Positions 40,848 to 48,925 of a stretch of 64,000 bases of DNA are shown here, in pieces. The notes beneath the pieces were generated by a model. It did not search any database. It was not told the DNA's origin and was given only the letters and a program-made list of their open reading frames with translations. Position 1 is the stretch's first letter. The number at the start of each line of letters is the position of its first letter. This DNA comes from Arthrobacter sp. B3I4 (lineage in GTDB: Bacteria > Actinomycetota > Actinomycetes > Actinomycetales > Micrococcaceae), in the NCBI RefSeq assembly GCF_030816855.1, contig NZ_JAUSYK010000001.1:2852001-2916000 (forward strand). The letters run 5' to 3'. Position numbers and translations under genes: made by a program.

Positions 40848-43800
40848 CTACGCCCGCGCCAGCACCGGCGCCCGCCGGAAGGCGGCGGCGGCGTCGAGAT
40901 CCAGCCGCGCATCCTCCGGGGCGACGTCGTCCGGGTTGTGCGTCACCAGCACCACCGTGCGCCCGGACAAGCCGCGTCGCAGTTCGGCCAGCATGGTCCG
41001 GCCGGCTTCGGCGTCCAGGTGGGCGGTGGGTTCATCCAGCAGGATCACATCCGCGCCGGTCAGCAGCGTGCGCGCCACCGCCAGGCGCTGCCGCTCCCCG
41101 CCGCTGAGGAAGGCACCGCCCGGTCCGATAGGGGTGCCCAGGCCGCATTCCAGCCGCTCCAGCAGCGGGTCGAGTCCGACGGCGGCCAGCGCGGCTGCCA
41201 GCTCGCGGTCGCGTGCGGCCGCGCCGGCCGCGTCCGCCGGGGGCTTCCCTTCGGGCAGTCCGAGCAGAAGGTTTCCGCGGATGGTGGAGTCGAACAGGTG
41301 CGCTTCCTGGGGGCACCAGGCGGCGCGGCCGGTGAGGAAGAGCTGGCCGTCCGCCGGCGGCAGGAAGCCCAGCAGCACGGCCAGCAGCGTCGATTTGCCT
41401 GACCCGGAGGCGCCGGTCACGGCCAGCCAGCGGCCCGGTTCCGCACGGGCGGACAGTCCGGTGAAGACCGCTGGCCCGCCCGGCCACGCAGCGGCCAGCC
41501 CGCGGAGTTCGAGGCCGGGCAGTCCGCCCGGCCGCGCGGCCACCGGCGCCGGGCCGGCGGCGGCTTCCGGGGGTTCCTGCCCCGCGAGCACGCCCGAGGC
41601 GCCGATCCGGCGCAGTACCAAACGCAGCGCCGGGTACTGCCGGACCGCCGTCGTGATGGCCGCGTACGGTTCGACGAGGGCCAGTTGCAGCAGCACGACG
41701 ACGGCGACGGTCGCCGGTTCCGCCGCCCCGGTGAGGGCCAGTGGCCCGGCGAGGACGGCGCTGGCCAGGGCAGCGGTTCCGCAGGCCAGCACGGTGAGGC
41801 CCTGGCCGAGGCCCTCGGCCAGGGCCGAACGCTGTGATGCCGCCGTCGCGGCGCGGTCGGCGAGGCGGATGCCGGCCAGGACCGGCGAAGCGACGCCGTT
41901 GGCGTGCAGTTCGGCACGGGCGTCCAAGGCAGCCGCGACCCGGCGCAGCACGCCGGAGCGCAATTGCTGTTCGGCGCCGGCGGACATCCGGTCCGCGAAC
42001 AGCGCCAGCGCCGGCGCGACGGCGAGGCTGACGAGGGCGGCGGCGATGACGGCCGGCAGGGCCACCGGGAGCAACAGCCCGACCCCGGCGACGGCGGCAA
42101 CACCGACGGCAACGGCAGTCACCGGCGGCAGGACAACGCGCGGGAGCAGGTCGCGGACCGTGTCGACGTCGTCCACCACAGCACCGAGCACATTGCCGCC
42201 TTGCAGAAGCCGCCGCAGCGACAGTGCCCGCCGGCTCAGGGACTCCCACAGCCGGCCGCGGAGCCGGGTCAGGGCGGTGAAGACGGCGTCGTGCAGGAGC
42301 AGGCGTTCGGTGTAGCGCAGGGCGGCGCGGCCGACGCCGAAGAAGCGCACCCCCACGATCGCGGTGAGCAGGTACAGGATGGGCGGCTGCTCGCTGGCGC
42401 GGATGATGAGCCAGCCGGAGAGCCCGGACAGCGCGACGGCGAACAGCGCGGCCAGCACCCCGACCGCTCCGGCAGCGGCGAACTTGCCGGACACCGGGGC
42501 GAGCAGGCGGTACACGTGGGCCGCGGCGCTCCCGGCGGGGACGGCAGGGACGGCGGCGTGGTCCCCCGCGGCAGCGGCGTCCCCCGCAGCGGCGTGGTCC
42601 CCCCCGACAGGGGTCTCCGGCGGCTGGCCGTCGCCGGCTGCCTCAGCGGCTGCCTCAGTGGCAACGGTCCCGGCCGGAACGGCGGGCGCTGAGAGCTGCT
42701 GCTGCGGGACCGTTCCGCGGGCGGCGGCGGTGGAGCCGGATCGAACAGTGCCCGAGGGCTCGCCGACGCTCACCAGCTGGTCCGCAAGCTCGCGGGTTTG
42801 CCGGTCGTGCGCGACCAGCAGCACGGTGACCCTGCCGCGCAGGCCCACAATGGTGCGGCTGACCGCGTCGGCGGAGGCGCGGTCCAGGTGGGCGGTGGGC
42901 TCGTCGAGCAGCAGCACGGTGGCGCCGGCCGCGACCCGGGCCAGCCCGCGCGCTACCGCCACCCGGCGCAGCTCCCCCGGACTGAGCTCGGCGGGGTGCT
43001 TGGCGGCGAGGTGTTCGGCGGCGCAGGCAGCCAGGCAGCGCCGGGCCGTGGCAACGTCGTCGCGGGCAACGTCGTCGCGGGCAGCGGCGTCGCGGGCTGC
43101 GGCGTCCCCGGACCGGGCCGGGTTGGCGCCAAGGTACAGCAGGACTTCTGCCAGCACGGTGGGTTCGACCATCACCGGGTGTTGCGGCACCCAGGCCAGG
43201 TCCGCCGTCGTGAACCCTTCCAGCGTTCCGCTGATGTCGGTGCCGGCGCCGGCGCCGATAGTGCCGGCGAGCACGCCCAGCACAGTGCTCTTGCCGGCAC
43301 CACTGTGGCCGTCCAGCGCGGTGATGCTGCCGGGCGCGGCGGTGAAGCTCAGCGGCCCGACGGCGGCGTCCGCGCGTCCGGCATAGCGGACGGTGAGCCC
43401 GCGCACGGTCACTGCGGGCGGCCCGGCAGCAGGCCCGGAACCAGTCGAAGCGGAAGCAGCAGAAGCAGCCGGCCCGGAACCGGCCCGCCCGCCCGCGCGG
43501 ACGCCTGCCACCGGAACCAGCGGGACTGCCTGCTCGGCGTTGAGAACCTCGGTGCTGTCGGCGAGCGCGGCACGGCCTTCATCACTGGCGTGGTGCGCGG
43601 TCCCGAGCTCGCGCAGCGGCAGGTAGCAGTCCGGGGCAAGGATCAGCGCCAGCAGTCCCGCTTCCAGTGCCATGTCGCCGTTAACCAGCCGGACGCCAAT
43701 GAAGACGGCCACCACCGCCACCGAGATCGTGGCGATAAGTTCCAGCGCCAGGGCCGAGAGGAACGCGGTGCGCAGCGTTCCCATGGTCTTGGCCCGGTAC

Positions 43801-44477
43801 TCCTCGGAGATGTCTTCCAGGGCTTTGCGCTGGGCAGTGGCACGGCCCAACCCGACCAGCACGGGCAGGCCCTTGGCGAGCTCCAGCATGTGGCCGGAGA
43901 GCCGGGACAGCGCAGCCTGGGCGTCCCGGACCCGGTCCTCGGTGTAGCGGCCAATCAGGACCATGAAGACCGGCACGAGCGGGACGGTCAGGACGATCAC
44001 CACGGCGCTGATCCAGTCCGCGAACAGGATCCGCGCCCCGAGCAGCAGCGGAACGGCGGCGCAGTTCACCAGGGCCGGCAGGAACTGGGTGTAGTAGTTG
44101 TCCAGGGCGTCCAGACCGCGGGTAGCCAGCACGGCGAGTCCGCCGTCGGCCGGCCCTGCGGTGCGGTTGCCGGTGCGCAGGGCGGCGTCGAGCAGCTCCG
44201 AGCGCAGCTCTTCCTTCACGCCGAGCGCGGCGCGGCGGGAGGCCACCGCCTGCGCCCACACGGTGAGCGAGCGCAGCACCACCCCGGCCAGCCCCCAACC
44301 GAGCTGATCCGCCCAGGCCGGGTTGTGCGCCATCAGGCCGGCGAGCACGGCCGCGACCGCCTGCGCCATGAGGACCAGGGACAGCGCTTTCAGGGCGGCC
44401 AGCAGCCCCAGCAGGTAGAGCGCGGAGCGGGTCGCCGTACCGGTGGGGAATTGCCCGGCGGGGAACTGCGGTTTCAT
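40848..44477 (-). CDS. cydDC: CydDC fused thiol-reductant ABC exporter
   Basis: CydDC exports reduced thiols (or binds haem) to allow assembly of cytochrome bd. Here both half-transporters are one 1209-residue chain. The CydD half has its membrane domain at 15-290, Walker A GHSGAGKST at 390-398, signature LSPGE at 498-502 and Walker B VLLLDEP near 521-527. An Ala/Asp-rich insertion at about 457-477 is encoded by four 15-bp repeats. The CydC half has a second membrane domain, Walker A TGASGSGKST, signature LSGGERQR and Walker B VILLDEP. It starts 6 nt after the cydB stop, so the operon is cydA-cydB-cydDC. Confidence 0.94.
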   Translation of the reverse strand: MKPQFPAGQFPTGTATRSALYLLGLLAALKALSLVLMAQAVAAVLAGLMAHNPAWADQLGWGLAGVVLRSLTVWAQAVASRRAALGVKEELRSELLDAALRTGNRTAGPADGGLAVLATRGLDALDNYYTQFLPALVNCAAVPLLLGARILFADWISAVVIVLTVPLVPVFMVLIGRYTEDRVRDAQAALSRLSGHMLELAKGLPVLVGLGRATAQRKALEDISEEYRAKTMGTLRTAFLSALALELIATISVAVVAVFIGVRLVNGDMALEAGLLALILAPDCYLPLRELGTAHHASDEGRAALADSTEVLNAEQAVPLVPVAGVRAGGRAGSGPAASAASASTGSGPAAGPPAVTVRGLTVRYAGRADAAVGPLSFTAAPGSITALDGHSGAGKSTVLGVLAGTIGAGAGTDISGTLEGFTTADLAWVPQHPVMVEPTVLAEVLLYLGANPARSGDAAARDAAARDDVARDDVATARRCLAACAAEHLAAKHPAELSPGELRRVAVARGLARVAAGATVLLLDEPTAHLDRASADAVSRTIVGLRGRVTVLLVAHDRQTRELADQLVSVGEPSGTVRSGSTAAARGTVPQQQLSAPAVPAGTVATEAAAEAAGDGQPPETPVGGDHAAAGDAAAAGDHAAVPAVPAGSAAAHVYRLLAPVSGKFAAAGAVGVLAALFAVALSGLSGWLIIRASEQPPILYLLTAIVGVRFFGVGRAALRYTERLLLHDAVFTALTRLRGRLWESLSRRALSLRRLLQGGNVLGAVVDDVDTVRDLLPRVVLPPVTAVAVGVAAVAGVGLLLPVALPAVIAAALVSLAVAPALALFADRMSAGAEQQLRSGVLRRVAAALDARAELHANGVASPVLAGIRLADRAATAASQRSALAEGLGQGLTVLACGTAALASAVLAGPLALTGAAEPATVAVVVLLQLALVEPYAAITTAVRQYPALRLVLRRIGASGVLAGQEPPEAAAGPAPVAARPGGLPGLELRGLAAAWPGGPAVFTGLSARAEPGRWLAVTGASGSGKSTLLAVLLGFLPPADGQLFLTGRAAWCPQEAHLFDSTIRGNLLLGLPEGKPPADAAGAAARDRELAAALAAVGLDPLLERLECGLGTPIGPGGAFLSGGERQRLAVARTLLTGADVILLDEPTAHLDAEAGRTMLAELRRGLSGRTVVLVTHNPDDVAPEDARLDLDAAAAFRRAPVLARA
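43051..43110. repeat. 4 x 15-bp tandem repeat inside cydDC
   Basis: Two exact copies of GCAACGTCGTCGCGG are followed by GCAGCGGCGTCGCGG and GCTGCGGCGTCCCCG. The unit keeps the reading frame and encodes an Ala/Asp/Arg-rich insertion between Walker A and the signature motif of the CydD ATPase. Confidence 0.85.
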
Positions 44478-44483
44478 CAGGTC

Positions 44484-45533
44484 CTAGTCTTTCGGCGCCA
44501 GTGCCCTGGCAGCAATGGCGGGCAGGAAGCTGTGCGCTTCGGGAATGTGCGCGTCGCTCACCCGGCGCCGGAAGACCCAGTAGGTCCACGCCTGGTACGC
44601 CAGCACCAGCGGCAGTCCGATGCAAGCCACCACGGTCATCAGGCCCAGGGTGTAGTCCGAGGAGGAGGCGTTGGCGACCGTCAGGCTGAAGTCCGGGTTA
44701 AGGGTCGAGGGCAGGACCACCGGGAAGGCGGCACCGAAGATCGACGCGCTGCCCAGCAGCAGGAAGACACCCAGCGACAAAAACGCCCGTCCTTCCGCTC
44801 CGCCGCGGGCGAAGTTCCAGGCCAGGACGGCCGCCACGACGGCAGCGAGCACCGCCGCTATGGTCCAGGCCTTGCCGCTGTGCAGCTGCAGCACGACCGC
44901 CCAGCCGGCGATGGGCAGGAGCAGCACCGGCAGCAGGCGCACGAACCACTGCCGTGCCCGGTGCCGGACTTCGCCGTCGGTCTTCAACGCCAGGAACGCC
45001 AGCGCGTGCAGCAGGGAGAAGCCGACGACGGCGAGGCCGCCCAGCACGGCGTAGGCGCTGAACCAGGCGAAGGGGCCGCCCTCGCGGTCGCCGTTGGCGT
45101 TGAGCGGCAACCCGGTGGTGGTCAGCGCCAGGGCGGCGCCGACGCCGAACGCGGCCACCAGGGAGCCCAGCACGATGGCCCAGTCCCAGCGGGCGCGCCA
45201 CTGCGGGGTGTCGACCTTGCCGCGGTACTCGAACGCCACGGCCCGGAAGATCAAGGCCACCAGGACCAGCAGCAGCGGCAGGTAGAGCGCGGAGAACAGC
45301 GAGGCGTACCAGAGCGGGAAGGCAGCGAACGTGGCGCCGCCGGCGGTGAGCAGCCACACCTCGTTGCCGTCCCAGACTGGGCCGATCGTGTTCAGCAGCA
45401 CCCGGCGTTCGGTGTTGTTCCGGGCGAAGCCCTTCATGAGCATGCCGACGCCAAGGTCGAAGCCCTCGAGGAAGAGGTAGCCCGTCCAGAGCACGGCGAT
45501 GGCAATAAACCAGATAGTGGGAAGCAGTTCCAT
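44484..45533 (-). CDS. cydB: Cytochrome bd ubiquinol/menaquinol oxidase subunit II
   Basis: Membrane subunit of the bd-type terminal oxidase, 349 residues with eight or nine helices. The start MELLPTIWFIAIAVLWTGYLF, the FDLGVGML motif (about 26-33) and NTIGPVWDGNEVWL (about 49-62) are diagnostic. The C-terminus ends with a short basic tail. GAGGA lies about 9 nt before ATG 45533. It follows cydA by 33 nt. Confidence 0.95.
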   Translation of the reverse strand: MELLPTIWFIAIAVLWTGYLFLEGFDLGVGMLMKGFARNNTERRVLLNTIGPVWDGNEVWLLTAGGATFAAFPLWYASLFSALYLPLLLVLVALIFRAVAFEYRGKVDTPQWRARWDWAIVLGSLVAAFGVGAALALTTTGLPLNANGDREGGPFAWFSAYAVLGGLAVVGFSLLHALAFLALKTDGEVRHRARQWFVRLLPVLLLPIAGWAVVLQLHSGKAWTIAAVLAAVVAAVLAWNFARGGAEGRAFLSLGVFLLLGSASIFGAAFPVVLPSTLNPDFSLTVANASSSDYTLGLMTVVACIGLPLVLAYQAWTYWVFRRRVSDAHIPEAHSFLPAIAARALAPKD

Positions 45534-45566
45534 GCTGAGTATCCTCTGTCGCTAGTTCGGGTGCCG

Positions 45567-47165
45567 TTAGTAGGCGAAGGCCAGGACGTCGTCGGCTGCG
45601 GACTTGCCGGTGCTTCCGCCCGGCGGGGTCTGGTCCTCGTTCTCGTCCGCCGCGGCGTGCACGAGTTCGGGCATCGCAGAGACCACGCCGCCGCGGACGT
45701 ACTTCACCAGCAGCTTCACCTCCACTACCAGCAGCACGGCGTAGACGGCGGTGAGCACGACCAGGGAGGTCAGCAGTTCGCCGGCTGAGACGCCCGGGGA
45801 GACAGCCGCGGCGGTGAACATGAAGACCTGATCGATGCCGCTGGGGTCCGGGTTGGGGGCCACGACGAAGGGCTGCCGGCCCATTTCGGTGAAGATCCAG
45901 CCGGCGGCGTTGGCACCGAACGGTGCCAGGATGCCGACGACGGCGAGGCGCATCAGCCCGCGGGAGGCCGGGACGGTGCCCTTGCGGGTGAGCCAGAGGG
46001 CCACTGCGGCGGCCAGGGCCGCGACCCCGCCGAAGCCGATCATCATCCGGAAGCCCCAGTAGGTGACTTCCATGACCGGGACGTACTGGATTTCCTTGCC
46101 GGCGCGGTCGCCGTAGATGGGGTTGTCCGGCAGGTGTGTCCCGTAGTCGGCCTTGTACTGCTCCAGCAGGCTGTTGACGCCTTTCACTTCGGTCGTGAAG
46201 TCCCCCTTGGCCAGGAAGGAGAGGATACCGGGGACTTCGATGACGGCGACGACGTCGTCGCAGTTCTTGGAGCCGACGTTGCCGACACTGAGGATGGAGA
46301 AGCCGGTGCCGTCGTGGCAGGCGGCTTCGGCGGCGGCCATCTTCATCGGCTGCTGGACGAACATCAGCTTGCCCTGGAGGTCTCCGGTGACGGCGGTCCC
46401 GGCGAAGGAGATCATCGCGACGACGGCGCCGATCCGCAGCGAGCGGATCCAGACGCTGTGGTCCGCGCGGTCGCGGCCGGGGATGTCGGAGTCGCCGGGA
46501 ACCACCTTGCCGTCGGCGTCGATGGTGTCGATCCCGTCGTGGCGCCGGCGCCACAGGTGGTACCAGGCGATGCCGAGGAGGAAGGCACCGGCGACGGCGA
46601 GGGCGCCGAACAGGGTGTGCGGCACAGCGACGAGGGCGGTGTTGTTGGTAAAGACCGCCCAGGCGTCGGTCATCACCGGCCGTCCGTCGATCATCTCGAC
46701 GCCCACAGGGTGCTGCATCCAGCTGTTGGCCACAATGATGAAGTAGGCGGAGAAGACCGAACCGATTACCGCGATCCAGAGGCAGGCCAGGTGGATGCCG
46801 CGCTTGAGTTGTTTCCAGCCGAAGATCCACAGGCCCAGGAAGGTGGACTCCACGAAGAACGCCAGCAGCGCCTCCATGGCCAGCGGTGCGCCGAAGACAT
46901 CCCCGACGAAGCGGCTGTACTCGCTCCAGGCCATGCCGAACTGGAATTCCTGCACGATGCCGGTGGCCACGCCCATGATGAAGTTGATCAGGAAGAGCTT
47001 GCCCCAGAACTTCGTCATCCGGAGGTATTCAGGCCTGCCGGTGCGGTACCAGAGCGTCTGGATCACCGCGACCACCAGTCCAAGGCCGATTGTCAGCGGC
47101 ACCATCATGAAGTGGTAGACGGTGGTGATGCCGAATTGCCAGCGTGCAATTTCCAAGGCGTCCAA
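45567..47165 (-). CDS. cydA: Cytochrome bd oxidase subunit I
   Basis: Haem-bearing subunit of the high-affinity, non-proton-pumping bd oxidase, 532 residues. Haem ligands by comparison with E. coli are H18 (VYHF), H183 (PHTLFG) and M375 (FRMMIG); the acidic proton-channel residues E98 and E106 are present. The Q-loop after GDLQGK (261-266) is short and has Cys283 and Cys302, 19 apart, as in the disulfide described for the mycobacterial enzyme (spacing from memory). The start is an unusual TTG with AAGGGA upstream. Two BlaI-type dyads lie 32-72 nt before it. Confidence 0.95.
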   Translation of the reverse strand: MDALEIARWQFGITTVYHFMMVPLTIGLGLVVAVIQTLWYRTGRPEYLRMTKFWGKLFLINFIMGVATGIVQEFQFGMAWSEYSRFVGDVFGAPLAMEALLAFFVESTFLGLWIFGWKQLKRGIHLACLWIAVIGSVFSAYFIIVANSWMQHPVGVEMIDGRPVMTDAWAVFTNNTALVAVPHTLFGALAVAGAFLLGIAWYHLWRRRHDGIDTIDADGKVVPGDSDIPGRDRADHSVWIRSLRIGAVVAMISFAGTAVTGDLQGKLMFVQQPMKMAAAEAACHDGTGFSILSVGNVGSKNCDDVVAVIEVPGILSFLAKGDFTTEVKGVNSLLEQYKADYGTHLPDNPIYGDRAGKEIQYVPVMEVTYWGFRMMIGFGGVAALAAAVALWLTRKGTVPASRGLMRLAVVGILAPFGANAAGWIFTEMGRQPFVVAPNPDPSGIDQVFMFTAAAVSPGVSAGELLTSLVVLTAVYAVLLVVEVKLLVKYVRGGVVSAMPELVHAAADENEDQTPPGGSTGKSAADDVLAFAY

Positions 47166-47196
47166 GGCAGTCCCTTTGGCTAGGTTCCCAAGAGTT

Positions 47197-47213
47197 TTCT
47201 ACGTTGCGTAGAA
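47197..47213. promoter_or_regulatory. BlaI-type operator dyad 1 upstream of cydA
   Basis: TTCTAC-GTTGC-GTAGAA, a perfect 6-5-6 inverted repeat, 32 nt before the cydA start. Its centre is 24 bp from dyad 2, with an extra TTCTAC half-site between (47215-47220). Confidence 0.75.
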
Positions 47214-47220
47214 CTTCTAC

Positions 47221-47237
47221 TTCTACAGAGTGTAGAA
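47221..47237. promoter_or_regulatory. BlaI-type operator dyad 2 upstream of cydA
   Basis: TTCTACA-GAG-TGTAGAA, a perfect 7-3-7 inverted repeat close to the TACTACA/TGTAGTA half-sites of staphylococcal BlaI/MecI operators. Confidence 0.78.
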
Positions 47238-47341
47238 CATTGGCTTGGCCTGGCGCACCTCCGCAGCCCCGTCGTGCCCGCCGCTGCGCCGGCCATTACG
47301 ACGGCGCGCGCCGGCCCAGGCGACACGCCGCGGGCGGCCCG

Positions 47342-47358
47342 TTCTACCGCATGTAGAA
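47342..47358. promoter_or_regulatory. BlaI-type operator dyad 3 upstream of the blaI-like gene
   Basis: TTCTAC-CGCAT-GTAGAA, 94 nt before the repressor start. Same half-sites and spacing as the two cydA-side dyads, suggesting autoregulation. Confidence 0.75.
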
Positions 47359-47452
47359 AGTAGCCGCAAAACGCGGTAAATTTAGAGCTGAAGTATCCAC
47401 CTCTCCCGGGGGCACACGCAATGCCCGGGGGTTCTCAAGAAGGACGTACGGA

Positions 47453-47839
47453 ATGGCGAGTCTCGGCGAACTGGAACGGGCAGTGATGGACCTGCTCTGG
47501 GCAGGCCAGGAGGCCGCCACGGCCAACACGCTGCGGGACCTGCTGGCGCAGAGCACGCGGGTACCCGGCGGCACGGAGGGCCACGACGGCAAGGACCTTG
47601 CGGTCACCACCGTGCTGACAGTGCTTTCCCGGCTCGAACGCAAGGGCCTCGTGGAGCGCGAACGCGGCACCCGACCGCACCGCTACCAGGCCGTCTCCAG
47701 CCGCGCCGACCACACCGCCGAACTGATGCACGAAGTGCTGGGCTCCGCCCCAGACCGCGAGGCCGTCCTAGCGAGGTTCATCGGATCGGTCTCCGCCACC
47801 GAAGCGGAAACGCTGCGCAAGCTGCTGGAGCACAGCTAA
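47453..47839 (+). CDS. BlaI/MecI/CopY family transcriptional repressor
   Basis: A 128-residue winged-helix repressor. The DNA-binding domain (about 1-75: LGELERAVMDLLWAG, then LAVTTVLTVLSRLERKGLVERE) and the C-terminal dimerisation helices (about 80-126) follow the family pattern. An insertion of about 12 residues (TRVPGGTEGHDG) lies between helices 2 and 3, where related proteins are shorter. AAGGACG precedes the ATG. An M56 protease gene follows 6 nt after the stop, the classical repressor-antirepressor pair. Because of the dyads it probably controls itself and the divergent cytochrome bd operon. Confidence 0.92.
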   Translation: MASLGELERAVMDLLWAGQEAATANTLRDLLAQSTRVPGGTEGHDGKDLAVTTVLTVLSRLERKGLVERERGTRPHRYQAVSSRADHTAELMHEVLGSAPDREAVLARFIGSVSATEAETLRKLLEHS

Positions 47840-47845
47840 CACCGG

Positions 47846-48835
47846 ATGTTCTGGACCTCATATCTTCTGGCGGTCCTGGCGATCGTACTGGCCTGGCCGG
47901 TGCCTATCCTGCTTTCCCGCGCCCAGTGGCCGGCCCGCTCCCCGTCCACCGCGATGCTGCTCTGGCAGGCGATCGCCCTCGCCGGCGGGCTGTCGATGAT
48001 CGGCGCCATGCTGGTCTACGGCCTCGAGCCGATCGGCGACAACCTGCTGGCCGGCCTCCGGTCGCTGGCCGGCATGGTGTTGCGGAACGAACCCACCACG
48101 GCGCTGGGCTTCTGGCACATCTTCGCGCTCTCGGCGGCGGCACTGCTGAGTGCCCACCTGGTCTTTACCCTGCTGCTCACGTACTACCGGATCCAGCGCC
48201 AGCGCCGGCGGCACCGGGAGTTGCTGGCCCTGCTTGCCTCCCCCTCGCCCGACGGCCCCAGGACCATGGTGATCAGCCATGACTCCCCGGTGGCCTACTG
48301 CCTGCCCGGCGGCGCCCGGTCGGTGACGGTCCTTTCGGACGGGCTGATGGCGGCCCTGGAGCCGGACGAACTGCGGGCGGTGCTCAGTCACGAGAACGCA
48401 CACCTGAGCCAGCGCCACCACCTGCTGCTCTGGGCGTTCGCAGCGTGGCGGCAGGCCCTGCCGTGGCTGCCGACCACCCGCCTGGCGCAGGAAGCAGTCA
48501 ACTCGCTGATCGAGATGCTGGCCGACGACGTGGCGCTCAAGACCGAAAGCAAGGCCACGCTGATCAAGGCGATCGCGATTGTGGCCAACGGCTCCCCAGG
48601 TGCCCCCGGCGCACCGGCGGCCCGGATGGCTTTCGGCACCGCGGAGCCGGACGCCAACCAGCCCGGAGCCACCGGCGGTGCCGGAGCGCTGGTGACGACG
48701 GCCTCGCGGGTCAGCCGTCTGCTGTCCCCGCGACCGCCGCTGCCGGAGGCGTTGCGCTACGCCGTGCTGGCTGCTTGCCTGCTGCTGCTGGCAGTGCCGA
48801 CGGCACTCTTGATCGTCCCCGGCCTGCTCGGCTGA
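47846..48835 (+). CDS. M56 family membrane metallopeptidase (BlaR1-type, no sensor domain)
   Basis: A 329-residue integral membrane zinc protease: three helices in the first 115 residues, a cytoplasmic catalytic domain with HENAH at 182-186 and the third-ligand region EMLAD at 223-227, and a final helix at about 310-328. BlaR1/MecR1 carry an extra extracellular penicillin-binding sensor after that helix; it is missing here, so the trigger is not a beta-lactam bound to that domain. The likely role is to cleave or release the BlaI-type repressor encoded just before it. Its substrate is inferred from the operon. Confidence 0.9.
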   Translation: MFWTSYLLAVLAIVLAWPVPILLSRAQWPARSPSTAMLLWQAIALAGGLSMIGAMLVYGLEPIGDNLLAGLRSLAGMVLRNEPTTALGFWHIFALSAAALLSAHLVFTLLLTYYRIQRQRRRHRELLALLASPSPDGPRTMVISHDSPVAYCLPGGARSVTVLSDGLMAALEPDELRAVLSHENAHLSQRHHLLLWAFAAWRQALPWLPTTRLAQEAVNSLIEMLADDVALKTESKATLIKAIAIVANGSPGAPGAPAARMAFGTAEPDANQPGATGGAGALVTTASRVSRLLSPRPPLPEALRYAVLAACLLLLAVPTALLIVPGLLG

Positions 48836-48851
48836 GCCGGCCGCGCCGGCG

Positions 48852-48923
48852 GCGGACGCTACCGCACAACCGGCGGCGGTGGCTGCCGCAAAACGGGCGG
48901 CGGAGGCTACCGCAAAACCGGCG
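48852..48923. repeat. 3 x 24-bp tandem repeat between the M56 and parE genes
   Basis: Units start at 48852, 48876 and 48900 and differ at a few positions each; the shared pattern is GCGG..GCT.CCGCA.AAC.GGCG. The array fills nearly the whole gap between two convergent stop codons and ends 2 nt before the parE stop. Confidence 0.85.
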
Positions 48924-48925
48924 GC

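Noticed and set aside
42798..45788. A 996-codon plus-strand frame opposite cydDC and cydB
   Set aside because: Same type of shadow; the minus-strand transporter and oxidase are unmistakable.
48836..48923. A CRISPR-like array
   Set aside because: Three contiguous 24-bp units without spacers form a simple tandem repeat, and no cas genes are present.
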